From: Plantactinospora sp. BC1
GTDB taxonomy: Bacteria; Actinomycetota; Actinomycetes; Mycobacteriales; Micromonosporaceae
DNA length: 64,000 nt
Reading direction: 5' to 3'
Assembly (NCBI RefSeq): GCF_003030345.1
Contig: NZ_CP028158.1
Span: forward strand, 496,001-560,000
Below are positions 11,024 to 19,201 of the stretch, piece after piece; position 1 is the stretch's first letter, and the number at the start of each line of letters is the position of its first letter. Under the pieces are notes generated by a model. That model saw only the letters and a list, made by a program, of their open reading frames with translations, searched no databases and was not told the origin of the DNA. Both the position numbers and the translations under genes were made by a program.

Positions 11024-11967
11024 CGGCCGACCTCGAATTCCGTCTCCGCCCCCACCTCGTGGGCGAGTCGCCGCACCCCGGAGAAGTCCCGGACCAGCAG
11101 GGAGTTCCCGGGAAGCCGGCGGCAGTCCTCGACGATGTCGACCGCGTTCCTGATCCCGGCGTGCCGGATGACGATCGGCCACACGTCGAAGTCCTGCACG
11201 ACGAACGCCTCCAGCGCCAGCGGGATGGCGCGGTTGAAGAACTCGCGCTGCCTGCGGTCGAGGTGCGCGTGCAGCTCCCTGCCGACCTCCACCATGACCG
11301 GGCCGTGCGCGGACTCGTCCCGCGCGTGCAGCCGGGTCACCAGCGAGTGCGCCGGCTGGATGGTCTCGTCCCGGGACATCAGCTCCAGGTACGCGTTCAC
11401 GCTCACCTCGGCGACGGTCGCCCAGACGAACGTGAGCAGGTCCCGCTGCCAGGTCTCCGTGACGCGCTCGTGCTCGGCCAGCAGCCGCCGGTAGGTGACG
11501 GTGTGCGGGTAGTCCGGCTCCCGGTCGACGCGCCGCAACAGCCGGGTGTTGCGCATGGCGAGCATGTGCATGTAGGTGTGCCACGTCTCGTCGACGTGCG
11601 CCTGCTGGACCGTCTGCTGGATCTCGAAGCGGTCGATGCCGGGGTAGTCCCCGTGCACGATCTTGGCGAAGGTGGGGTTCGCGACGTACTCCTCGGCCGT
11701 GATGACCCGCTCGTTGTAGACCAGCCAGGCCAGGGTGAGTACCAACTGGCGCTGCTCGTCGGTGGCGTCGAGGAAGTCGGGGTGCTCGGCGAAGGGCAGG
11801 AACTGGACGGGATAGTCCGGCACCGTGTCGTCGTACTCGGCCCGGCCGTGCACGGCGTCGAGATCGGTACGTACGGTGGCCCGCCGTGGCCACGCCTCGG
11901 CGAGGCGTCGCAGCGTGCTCGGGCCGATGGAGTCCTCGCGGTCCAACAGGTCGGATACGGTGTTCAT
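11020..11967 (-). CDS. AurF-type diiron N-oxygenase
   Basis: 315 residues, all-alpha ferritin-like. Seven putative iron ligands can be placed: E92, E127, H130 (ETWH), E187, H214, E218 and H221 (HARDESAH). Their spacings match those of the p-aminobenzoate N-oxygenase AurF (E101, E136, H139, E196, H223, E227, H230, recalled from the literature) along the whole set. AurF-type enzymes oxidise an amine to hydroxylamine and on to nitro, using a non-haem diiron centre. Here the likely target is an amino group of a precursor or of the peptide. ATG at 11967 is preceded by GAGGGAT; only 17 nt separate it from the aminotransferase gene upstream. In-frame upstream extension lies inside that gene and is not used. 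Confidence 0.88.
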   Translation of the reverse strand: MNTVSDLLDREDSIGPSTLRRLAEAWPRRATVRTDLDAVHGRAEYDDTVPDYPVQFLPFAEHPDFLDATDEQRQLVLTLAWLVYNERVITAEEYVANPTFAKIVHGDYPGIDRFEIQQTVQQAHVDETWHTYMHMLAMRNTRLLRRVDREPDYPHTVTYRRLLAEHERVTETWQRDLLTFVWATVAEVSVNAYLELMSRDETIQPAHSLVTRLHARDESAHGPVMVEVGRELHAHLDRRQREFFNRAIPLALEAFVVQDFDVWPIVIRHAGIRNAVDIVEDCRRLPGNSLLVRDFSGVRRLAHEVGAETEFEVGR

Positions 11968-11984
11968 GTCGGTGTGATCCCTCG

Positions 11985-13283
11985 CTAAGACTGGTCTGCG
12001 GCACATTCCCGGACTGAGTCGGCGATCCGATCCAGTCCGGTGTGCAGGGTCGTCGGCTCGGTCGTGACCGGTGGCATCAGCTTGAGTACCTGTCCCCGTG
12101 CGCCGGAGGTCTCGGTCAGCACGCCTCGCTCGAACGCCCGGCGTGAGACCTCCGCGGCCACGCCCGGCCGCGCGAAGAACAGCCCGCGCATCAGGCCACG
12201 ACCCCGCACCTCGGCGCCGAGTGCGGGATGACGGCCGGCGAGTTCGGTCAGCCGCGTGTCGAACTCGGCACAGAGGCTCTGGATCTCCTTCTCGAAGGCG
12301 GGATCCGCCCAGAGGCTCAGCGCGGCCGTGGCCGTGACGAAGGCGAGGTTGTTGCCCCGGAACGTTCCGGCGTGTGCGCCCGGCTCCAGCACGTCGAGTT
12401 CGGGACGGATCAGCGTCAGCGCCATCGGCAGCCCGAACCCGCTGATGGACTTGGCGAGGCAGACGAGGTCCGGCCTGATCCCGGCCTCCTCGAAGCTGAA
12501 GAACCGGCCGGTCCGCCCGCACCCGGCCTGGATGTCGTCGACGATCAGCAGGATGCCCCGGTCCCGCACCACCTGCTCCAGGCGGCGCAGCCACTCGCCG
12601 CCGGCTGCGGCCAGGCCCCCCTCGCCCTGCACCGTCTCCACCACGACGGCCGCGGGCGTCTCGACACCGCCGGCCGGATCGTCGAGGACCGCCTCCAGGT
12701 AGGCGATCGTGTCCATCGACCCGGCGAGGTAGCCCTCGTACGGCAGGTGGACGACGTCGCCGAGGGAGACGCCGCCGGCCGACCGCTTCGACAGGTTGCC
12801 GGAGGCGGCGAGTGCGCCGAGCGAGCCGCCGTGGAAGCCGTTGGTGAAGGCGACGATGTTCGACCGGCCGGTCGCGCGGCGGGCCACCTTGAACGCCGCT
12901 TCGACGGAGTTCGCCCCGGTCGGCCCGGTGAACTGGACGCGGTAGTCGAGGTGCCGTGGGGCGAGGATCACGTTCCGGAACGCGCTCAGGAACGCCGCCT
13001 TCGCGGGAGTGTGCAGGTCGAGGGTGTGCACCGGGCGGTCTTCGGCCAGGTACCCGAGCAGCGCCCGCTTCATCGTGGGGTGGTTGTGCCCGTAGTTGAG
13101 CGCTCCCGCCCCGGCCATGAAGTCGAGGTACTCCCGGCCGTGCTGGTCCCACATCCGGTCGCCGCGCGCCCGGGTGAAGATCGCTGGAAAACGCCGGCAG
13201 TAGGTACGGACGTTCGACTCCAGCTCCTCGAAGACGGTGGTCTCCACGATCTGTTCGTCGGCCCGTGGCGAATCGATCTGCAA
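11985..13283 (-). CDS. Diaminobutyrate-2-oxoglutarate aminotransferase (EctB-type)
   Basis: 432-residue class III PLP aminotransferase. Visible features are FTGPTGANSVEAA (substrate/phosphate loop), VVETVQGEGG, IVDDIQAGCGRTG with the cofactor Asp at about 250, and the Schiff-base Lys278 in CLAKSISGFG. The N-terminal part (ESNVRTYCRRFPAIF, FMAGAGALNYGHNHP) is characteristic of the L-2,4-diaminobutyrate-forming EctB group. It would make Dab from aspartate semialdehyde and glutamate. No other ectoine gene is present, so it is a precursor gene of the cluster. TTG at 13283 is chosen: AGAGGA is 6-7 nt upstream and homology begins just after; the ATG at 13288 is out of frame. Confidence 0.9.
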   Translation of the reverse strand: MQIDSPRADEQIVETTVFEELESNVRTYCRRFPAIFTRARGDRMWDQHGREYLDFMAGAGALNYGHNHPTMKRALLGYLAEDRPVHTLDLHTPAKAAFLSAFRNVILAPRHLDYRVQFTGPTGANSVEAAFKVARRATGRSNIVAFTNGFHGGSLGALAASGNLSKRSAGGVSLGDVVHLPYEGYLAGSMDTIAYLEAVLDDPAGGVETPAAVVVETVQGEGGLAAAGGEWLRRLEQVVRDRGILLIVDDIQAGCGRTGRFFSFEEAGIRPDLVCLAKSISGFGLPMALTLIRPELDVLEPGAHAGTFRGNNLAFVTATAALSLWADPAFEKEIQSLCAEFDTRLTELAGRHPALGAEVRGRGLMRGLFFARPGVAAEVSRRAFERGVLTETSGARGQVLKLMPPVTTEPTTLHTGLDRIADSVRECAADQS

Positions 13284-13324
13284 CTCATGTCCTCTCTGAC
13301 GTCTGTGCCGACGGTGCCGACCGA

Positions 13325-14347
13325 CTACCGGTGGGTCCGGCGGCTGCCCTCCACGACGCGGTCGCGGATGTTCCAGAGGCTGCGCCGGACGTACGTCCGT
13401 TGCAGCCACCGGTCCTTGCCGTCGTACCGGGCGGTGAACCGGGAGCGGGCGTGGATGCCCTTGCGGTTGTTGATGAGCAGCGCCTGGCCCGCCCGGAGGC
13501 TGACGATCTGGGCGACCTCGGGGTGGCGGGCGACCTTCTGCAGGGTGTCGAAGGCGGCGTCGGCCTCCGGCGTCAGCCGGCGCACCCCGTTGGCGGCCAC
13601 GGCGATCTCGGGCGCCTCGGCCGGACCGGTGAGGAGCGGGACCGGTTCGGAGAGCACCTCGCGGCCCCCGGCGAACATCCGCGTGTAGCCGCCCGGCGCG
13701 TTGAGCTGGAACAGCGGGGACCGCAGCACCTCGATCGTCGTGTCGTCGAGGTGGTCGGTGAGGTCGCGCGCGTCGGCGTAGGCGGTCAGCGCCTCGCCGG
13801 CCAGGTCCGGGCGCAGGCAGTTCAGGACGAGGAAGTCGGGGTTGCTCACGTCGTACCGGCCGCCGGCGTCGTGCACGATGTCGTTGTGGAAGTTGAGGAA
13901 CACGTCCGAACCCTGGCTGGTCTGGGTCTGGGCGCCGGCCGCCGTCGGGATGATGTCGTGGACCGCCCGGCCGTCCTTCTCGGTGAGGAAGGAGACCGGC
14001 TCACCGAGCAGGCCCGAGAGACCGAGCAGGACACCCTCCGCGACGTACGTGGACTTGCCGACGCACGGTCCGCCGTTGCTGGGCGTCGGCGGCAGATCGA
14101 GGTCGACCGGGAGGTTCTCCACCAGCGTCACGCCGGGGGTGTCGACGTGCCGCCCGAAGTCGAGGATCGCCTGTAGCGTCTCGGCGGGCAGGGTCGCGAA
14201 CGCCTTGTGTGCCAGCGTCGTCACCCAGTCCATCTGGGGCTCCGGATTCGGTAATCCCTTCAAGTGCTCGAAGAGCGCGTCCCGACTTTCGTTGGACAGA
14301 GCGATGCGGGCGATTCCCTTGACGGGAGTCGTCTGAGTCAGCGTCAT
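13325..14347 (-). CDS. Fe(II)/2-oxoglutarate amino-acid hydroxylase (AsnO/VioC-like)
   Basis: 340 residues of the clavaminate synthase/TauD-like fold. Proposed iron triad: H154, D156 (NFHND) and H299 (GIHARSRFTARYDG). The tail motif ARYDG-x-DRWLQR is the one found in the beta-hydroxylases of free amino acids such as AsnO and VioC. Those two use HxE; here the motif is HxD. The reaction would be hydroxylation, or desaturation, of a free amino acid such as Asn, Arg, Lys or Dab before loading. The ATG at 14347 has an excellent AAGGAG 7 nt upstream, and the in-frame extension above it has no homology. First gene of the minus-strand biosynthetic operon, 41 nt before the aminotransferase. Confidence 0.9.
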   Translation of the reverse strand: MTLTQTTPVKGIARIALSNESRDALFEHLKGLPNPEPQMDWVTTLAHKAFATLPAETLQAILDFGRHVDTPGVTLVENLPVDLDLPPTPSNGGPCVGKSTYVAEGVLLGLSGLLGEPVSFLTEKDGRAVHDIIPTAAGAQTQTSQGSDVFLNFHNDIVHDAGGRYDVSNPDFLVLNCLRPDLAGEALTAYADARDLTDHLDDTTIEVLRSPLFQLNAPGGYTRMFAGGREVLSEPVPLLTGPAEAPEIAVAANGVRRLTPEADAAFDTLQKVARHPEVAQIVSLRAGQALLINNRKGIHARSRFTARYDGKDRWLQRTYVRRSLWNIRDRVVEGSRRTHR

Positions 14348-15054
14348 GCTGTCACTCCTTTTTGGGCAGGGTGAATCGCGACGGGATCGAAATGGTCGGC
14401 AGGCCGTAGCGTGCTCACCAATCGGCTTGCCAGCGATTGTTGCCCGCCGTATTCCACTGCTGCGGGTGAAATGTTTCAAGCGTCCGCGTGTGATGTGCGG
14501 TGATGCTCGCGCGTCACCATCGGGAACGACGCCGCAGACCGCGCGCCGCGAGTCCGGGCGCGGTTTTCCGACGCGTCACCGGGCGTTTGCTACGCCTGCT
14601 ACGAGCCGTTCATATCATGTGGATGCGAAATCAGCGTCATCCCAACCCCCGTGGAAGCTCTGACAGTGGCAGCGACACGCACTCTGCGTGTGTGCTCTCG
14701 ATGACCTCTCGGCGGCGACACTGGGCGCCGGGGTCGTCGGGATCTGGGCGGCAGTCCATGGCCCCGACCCGAACGTGACCGATCGTGGCACACTCGCTAC
14801 GACTGTCGCAAGTGTCGAGTAAAGATGATCAGTCTTTTATCGGAATCACCGCCGCGTGACGATCACCGCCCCAGTGAGGTGATCTCAATCGGTACCGGAG
14901 TGTCCACGTGCGAACCTCAGGCTGGTGGGGGCCTGAGTTGGTGGTGGCCGACGTGCTCGGCCAGTGCGCGCGAGTTCTTCTCCGGTACGTCGGCCGGCGG
15001 CGCTCCGTATGATCAGCCTCTTCACGGCCCTACCACCGGGAACGGTTAACGACA
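14348..15054. other. Divergent regulatory region without a convincing gene
   Basis: About 700 bases between the biosynthetic operon (minus) and the exporter (plus). It has noticeably more A+T than its surroundings around 14600-14640 and 14815-14845, as expected for promoters and operators. Short ORFs here lack ribosome sites and family resemblance. An imperfect inverted repeat (cacgcac/gtgtgtg arms near 14677-14696) is visible. I could not place a clear promoter for the minus operon, nor a full cobalamin riboswitch despite the B12-dependent mutase in the operon. No pathway regulator gene is present in the window. Confidence 0.5.
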
Positions 15055-15083
15055 TTTACAACGGCAGATTAGGCTGTTTTAAT
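15055..15083 (+). promoter_or_regulatory. Putative sigma70-type promoter of the MFS exporter
   Basis: TTTACA at 15055-15060 and TTTAAT at 15078-15083 are separated by 17 bp, in an AT-rich patch that stands out from its surroundings. Transcription would start near 15090 and leave an untranslated leader of about 110 nt before the exporter ATG at 15202. Sequence match only. Confidence 0.45.
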
Positions 15084-15201
15084 TCTGTGTCGGCAGTGCC
15101 TGCCGGCCCGACCGTCGACCGGCAATGCAGGGGGTGTTGCCGTGCACGGGCCGTACGCTGCACCGGCGTGACGATGACGAGACCGCGGGGGAGGTCTTCC
15201 G

Positions 15202-16470
15202 ATGGCGGACGTGCCGGTGTCGGTCGTGGAGCGGGCGAACCTGCGCGCCTTCTGGGCGGCTAGCACGGTCTCGGCCTTCGGGTCCCAGGTGAGTCTCCTC
15301 GCCCTGCCGCTGATCGCGCTCACCGTGCTGGACGTGGCGGGCTGGCAGCTCGGCGTGCTGGCGGCGCTGCAATACCTCCCCACCCTGTTGTTGAGCCTGC
15401 ACGTCGGGTGGGCCATCGACCGGTGGCCCCTGCGCGGCAGCCTGATCACCGCCAACATCCTCTCCGGGGTCTTCGTCGCCGCGGTGCCGCTGCTGCACCT
15501 CGCGGGGCTGCTGAATCTCGGGGTGCTCTGCGTCATCGCCTTCGCGCTTGGCGTCAGCCGCCTCTTCCTGGAGATCGGAAACCAGTCGTACGCGCCGATG
15601 ATCTTCGGGCAGGAGCGGCTGGTCGGGGCGGCCTCCCGGATCAACTCGGGGGCCTCGCTCGCCGAGACTGCCGGTCCGGGCCTCGCCGGCCTGCTGATCC
15701 AGGTGGTGCAGGCCCCCTTCGCGATGCTGCTCGACGGCCTCTCCTTCCTCGTCTCCGCCTTCTTCACCGCCACCACCAAAACCCTGCGCACCGTGACACC
15801 CGTGGAGCGGCCCCGGCGCTGGGTGCGGGCCGGGTTCGGCATCCTGTTCGGCGATCCACGGCTGATGACGCTGGCGGTGACCTCCGCCTGCTTCAACGTC
15901 TGCCTGCGGATCGCGGTGGTGGCGTTCACCGTCTACGCCGTCCGGGGGATCGGCCTGGGGCCGTTCGCGCTCGGTGTCGCCCTGGCGGTCGGTGGGGTGG
16001 GCGCGACGGCGGGCGCCGTCCTGGCCGGGCCGATCGCGCGCCGGATCGGTACCCTGCAGTCGATTTCCAAGGGCATCCTGCTGGCCTCCGTCGGCATGTT
16101 CCTGGTCCCCTGGGGCTTCGGGCCGGTGGCCGGCTTCGTCGTGGCCTGCGTGGGTCTGCTGCTGCAGTGGTTCGGCCTGGGCGTCTACAACGTGCACGTC
16201 ATCGTGTACCGGCAGACGGCCGCACCGCCCGAGGCGCTCGGCGTCGTCAACGCCTGCTACAAGCTGATCTCGCATGGCAGCATCCCGATCGGCGCGCTGG
16301 TCGGCGGCGTGGGCAGCAGCGTCGTCGGTCCCCGGGTCACGCTCATCGGCGCGGGGCTGATCGCCATGGTGGGGGCGCTGGTCGCCGGAGCCAGGCTGGC
16401 CAGGTCCCGGCCGCCGGCCGGCGAACCCCGCGACGTGACACCGGCCGCCACCAGCACGAGCGGGCAGTAG
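15202..16470 (+). CDS. MFS transporter, EntS-like drug/siderophore exporter type
   Basis: 422 residues with about 12 hydrophobic segments evenly spread through the chain. The loop after TM2 reads HVGWAIDRWPLRGS, a variant of the MFS motif A, and GPGLAGLLIQ and the organisation match the MFS_3 (enterobactin exporter-like) group. It probably exports the peptide made by the divergent operon, or gives self-protection. ATG at 15202 is preceded by GGGGGAGG at 7 nt. The hydrophilic Pro/Ala/Thr-rich tail is cytoplasmic. It is the only transport gene next to the cluster on this side. Confidence 0.88.
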   Translation: MADVPVSVVERANLRAFWAASTVSAFGSQVSLLALPLIALTVLDVAGWQLGVLAALQYLPTLLLSLHVGWAIDRWPLRGSLITANILSGVFVAAVPLLHLAGLLNLGVLCVIAFALGVSRLFLEIGNQSYAPMIFGQERLVGAASRINSGASLAETAGPGLAGLLIQVVQAPFAMLLDGLSFLVSAFFTATTKTLRTVTPVERPRRWVRAGFGILFGDPRLMTLAVTSACFNVCLRIAVVAFTVYAVRGIGLGPFALGVALAVGGVGATAGAVLAGPIARRIGTLQSISKGILLASVGMFLVPWGFGPVAGFVVACVGLLLQWFGLGVYNVHVIVYRQTAAPPEALGVVNACYKLISHGSIPIGALVGGVGSSVVGPRVTLIGAGLIAMVGALVAGARLARSRPPAGEPRDVTPAATSTSGQ

Positions 16471-16622
16471 CCTCGACGCCCTCGGTCCGGGCGGCGCAGG
16501 GGGAGGACCCGGCCCGCCGCGCCATCGACGTCCGTCGTGGACGAGGCCGTGCGCCGGAGCCGGCGATCCTGTCCGCCCCCGACCGTCGGTTGCGGCGCCG
16601 TCAGGTGGGTGAGGGGCTGCGG

Positions 16623-17195
16623 TCACGTCGCGCGGCGCAGCGCGAGGATCACGCGTGGCCGGGCGTCCGGGTAGGTCACGCCGTGCCGGGTCAGCGTCTC
16701 CGACACCGGACCGGTCAGCTCGTGCCGGAGCAGTGCCAGCAGGAGGTGACCGGTGCTGATCTCCCGGTGCCGCAGCCCGACCGTTTCGCGCAGGCACAGT
16801 TCGAGGACCGTGCGGGCCCGCGCGTCGAGCGGCCCGGTGAACCAGCCGCGCCGGTCGCGCCCCGCCGGCGGTTCGGGTTGCCGCAGGGATGCGGCGGGTC
16901 CGAACTCCTGCTCGATGCGCCGGAACACCTCGTCGACGTCGGCGTCGACGGCTCGGAGCGCGGAGATCTCCTCGTCGGTGAGTCGCCGCCGCGTGGTCGG
17001 CCGGGCCATCGCCGCCCGCAGCACGGCGGCGGTGACGCCGTACTCGGCCAGGATCCGGGCGCCGGTGCCGGGTGCGTCGTCGGCGAGACCGAGCAGCAGG
17101 TGTTCCGGGCCGGCCCTCGTCGCACCGGTCTCGGCCGCGATCCGGACGGCGGCGGAGACGGTACGACGTGCGTTCGTGGTGAACCGTTCGAACAT
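16623..17195 (-). CDS. Stand-alone Clp N-terminal (ClpC repeat) domain protein
   Basis: 190 residues made of two Clp-N repeats: FTTNARRTVSAAVRIAAETGATRAGPEHLLLGL and, later, LDARARTVLELCLRETVGLRHREISTGHLLLALLRH. There is no AAA+ ATPase part, so it is not an unfoldase; such proteins may act as adaptors or decoys that bind ClpC partners. ATG at 17195 has GGAG 6 nt upstream. Transcription probably starts from the palindrome-covered promoter at 17256-17284. The neighbours are unrelated (MFS exporter, amidohydrolase). Function beyond the fold is unknown. Confidence 0.85.
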   Translation of the reverse strand: MFERFTTNARRTVSAAVRIAAETGATRAGPEHLLLGLADDAPGTGARILAEYGVTAAVLRAAMARPTTRRRLTDEEISALRAVDADVDEVFRRIEQEFGPAASLRQPEPPAGRDRRGWFTGPLDARARTVLELCLRETVGLRHREISTGHLLLALLRHELTGPVSETLTRHGVTYPDARPRVILALRRAT

Positions 17196-17252
17196 GTTCC
17201 GCTCCCGCTCCCCGCTCGGCGGTCGGTCGGTACAGCCGTGCCCCGTACGGTT

Positions 17253-17296
17253 GTCAACCTAGGTTGACGGGGCGGGTCTGTCAACTCGGGTTGACA
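17253..17296 (-). promoter_or_regulatory. Promoter of the Clp-N gene overlapped by two matching palindromes
   Basis: Read on the minus strand: TTGACA (plus coordinates 17279-17284), a 17-bp spacer, then TAGGTT (17256-17261). A perfect 16-bp palindrome GTCAACCTAGGTTGAC (17253-17268) covers the -10. A second palindrome, TGTCAAC-TCGG-GTTGACA (17279-17296), covers the -35. Both share GTCAAC/GTTGAC half-sites, and their centres are 27 bp apart. This is the expected layout of a repressor (or MerR-like activator) operator pair. The regulator is not identified. Confidence 0.7.
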
Positions 17297-17407
17297 ACAC
17301 GTGGACCGGTCTGGCGGAGCAGCCGCTGGGAGGTAGGGCTAGGACCACCCCGTTCCGGGTGTCAGGAGGTGTGCCCCGACCGGCCCGTGCCCGCGACGAT
17401 TCCAGGC

Positions 17408-19000
17408 ATGACGACAGAGTTTTCCCGCCGGGGCGTGCTGGTCGCCGGTCTCGCCGTCGGTGCGACCACCGCTACCTCGCTGGCTGCCGGTACCTCGCTC
17501 GCCGCCACACCGGGCGCGGACCACGGCGGCGGGTCCGCCGCCACGGCTTCCGCCGGCACGGCCTTCACCTCCGCCACCGTGATCGACCCGGCGTCCGGGC
17601 GGGTCCGACCCGACACCACCGTGCTGGTGCGCGGCGACCGCATCGCCGAGGTCGGCCGGACCGGCCAGGTCCGGGTGCCGGCCGGCGCCGCCGTGGTCGA
17701 CCTGCGCGGCAGGTTCCTGATCCCGGGACTCGCGGACATGCACACCCACGGGTACGCCGAGCAGATCGATCCCGCGCTCTGCGTGGCGAACGGGGTGACC
17801 ACGGTCCGGGAGATGTCCGGCACGGCGGCGGTGCGCGACTGGCGGCACAGGATCGAGGCGGGCAGCCTGCTCGGCCCGCGCTACACGATCGGCAGCCGGA
17901 TCATCGACGGGGCGCCGACGGTCTGGGACCCGACGATGCTCAGCGTGCTCTCGGTGGCCGACGCCGAGCAGGCCCGGCAGGCGGTCCGCCAGGTGGTGGC
18001 CGAGGGGGCCGACTTCGTGAAGGTCTACTCCCGGCTGTCGCCGCCGGCGTACCGGGCGATCGTCGCCGAGTGCCGCCGGCTCGGGGTCGAGTTCGCCGGG
18101 CACTGCCCGGACGAGGTACCGATCACCGAGGCGGCCACGCTCGGACAGGCGAGCGTCGAGCACATGTTCTGGACCGCCATCGACACCTCGGGGGAGGAGG
18201 AGCGGCTCCGGGCCAGGATCGCCCGGATCCGTCTGGAGACCGGTGACTACAGCGGCTGGTTCGCCGCGATCCACCCGGTCGAATGGAGCGCCGCACACAG
18301 CTACAGCCCGGCCAAGGCACGTCAGGTCTTCGCGCGACTGGCCGAACGCCGTACCCGTCAGGTCCCGACCCTCGTCATGCACCACGGGCTGGACAACGCG
18401 CGCACCCTCGACCTGTACGCCGACCCGCGCGCCCGCTACCTGCCCGCGCCGATGCTCGCTGGCCTGCAGTACGCCCTCGACGAGCTGTACCTCAAGGACC
18501 GCGCCCCGGCGGAGGACGGGCAGTGGGCGGCGATGTTCGGCCACCGGCTCCGGATGGTCGGCGAGCTGCACCGGGCCGGGGTACCGCTGATGGTCGGCAC
18601 CGACGTCGGCACCTGCGGCACGTACCCGGGATTCTCGGTCCACGACGAGCTGGGCTACCTGGTCGAGGCGGGCCTGAGCCCGATGGCCGCGCTGCACGCC
18701 GCGACCGCCGAACCGGCGAGCTTCCTCGGCGCCCGCACCGGCCGGGTGGCCCGGAACTACGCCGCCGACCTGGTGGTGTTGGAGGCGAACCCGTTGGCGG
18801 CGATCGGCAACACCCGGCGGATCGCCGGGGTGGTGGTGCGGGGCCGCTACCTCGACCGGGCGGCGCTGGACGGGCTGCTGCGCGGGGTCGAGGAGGCGGC
18901 GGCCGCGATCTCCGCGTCGGCGCCGGGCGGCGCGGTGCCGGCGGTCGGCTGTCCGTGCCACGGCGCGGCACCGGCCGGGAAGGGGCGACGGGGGGCCTGA
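17408..19000 (+). CDS. Exported metal-dependent amidohydrolase (imidazolonepropionase/prolidase-like)
   Basis: 530 residues. The N terminus (FSRRGVLVAGLAVGA...) is a Tat-like signal with SRRGV followed by a hydrophobic stretch. The amidohydrolase barrel shows MHTHG (metal ligands), a candidate bridging Lys in FVKVYSR, GHCPDE, SVEHMF and the Asp of GTDVGTCG. The C-terminal beta-sandwich contains NYAADLVVLEANPL. It would hydrolyse an amide or ester bond of a small substrate outside the cytoplasm; the substrate is unknown. ATG at 17408 is chosen because the signal peptide begins there. About 110 nt separate it from the divergent Clp-N promoter. Confidence 0.88.
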   Translation: MTTEFSRRGVLVAGLAVGATTATSLAAGTSLAATPGADHGGGSAATASAGTAFTSATVIDPASGRVRPDTTVLVRGDRIAEVGRTGQVRVPAGAAVVDLRGRFLIPGLADMHTHGYAEQIDPALCVANGVTTVREMSGTAAVRDWRHRIEAGSLLGPRYTIGSRIIDGAPTVWDPTMLSVLSVADAEQARQAVRQVVAEGADFVKVYSRLSPPAYRAIVAECRRLGVEFAGHCPDEVPITEAATLGQASVEHMFWTAIDTSGEEERLRARIARIRLETGDYSGWFAAIHPVEWSAAHSYSPAKARQVFARLAERRTRQVPTLVMHHGLDNARTLDLYADPRARYLPAPMLAGLQYALDELYLKDRAPAEDGQWAAMFGHRLRMVGELHRAGVPLMVGTDVGTCGTYPGFSVHDELGYLVEAGLSPMAALHAATAEPASFLGARTGRVARNYAADLVVLEANPLAAIGNTRRIAGVVVRGRYLDRAALDGLLRGVEEAAAAISASAPGGAVPAVGCPCHGAAPAGKGRRGA

Positions 19001-19018
19001 GGCATTGCCCAACCTCTA

Positions 19019-19147
19019 ATGAGCGAGGGTGGGGCGCCGCACTCCGCGTCGAGCCCGGCGCAGCCCCGGCACCGGGTCGACTGGTACGCCGACAACGCCA
19101 CCTTGCGGGCGGAGAGTTCGTTCCGGCCGACCGCCGGCTGGGCCTGA
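19019..19147 (+). CDS. Possible 42-residue ORF or gene remnant, unknown
   Basis: ATG-TGA frame directly after the amidohydrolase, giving a peptide with a plausible composition (HRVDWYADNATLRAESSF in its second half). No ribosome binding site is visible, and I recognise no family. It may be a remnant of a larger gene, or chance. Included because it fills the space between the amidohydrolase and the LacI-type regulator gene, whose 3' end faces it. Confidence 0.2.
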   Translation: MSEGGAPHSASSPAQPRHRVDWYADNATLRAESSFRPTAGWA

Positions 19148-19201
19148 CACCGCGGGCGAGTCGCACCTCCGGCGCCCCGACCGGCCGTCCCGGCGGCCCG
19201 G

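Noticed and set aside
11020-13152. 710-codon minus-strand frame joining the aminotransferase region to the AurF-like gene
   Set aside because: The first 395 codons are out of frame with the aminotransferase gene that occupies the same DNA. The AurF-like protein starts at the ATG at 11967.
14664-14670. Cobalamin riboswitch before the operon containing glutamate mutase
   Set aside because: Only a lone GCCACTG heptamer was found on the minus strand. The B12 box and the other conserved blocks are missing.
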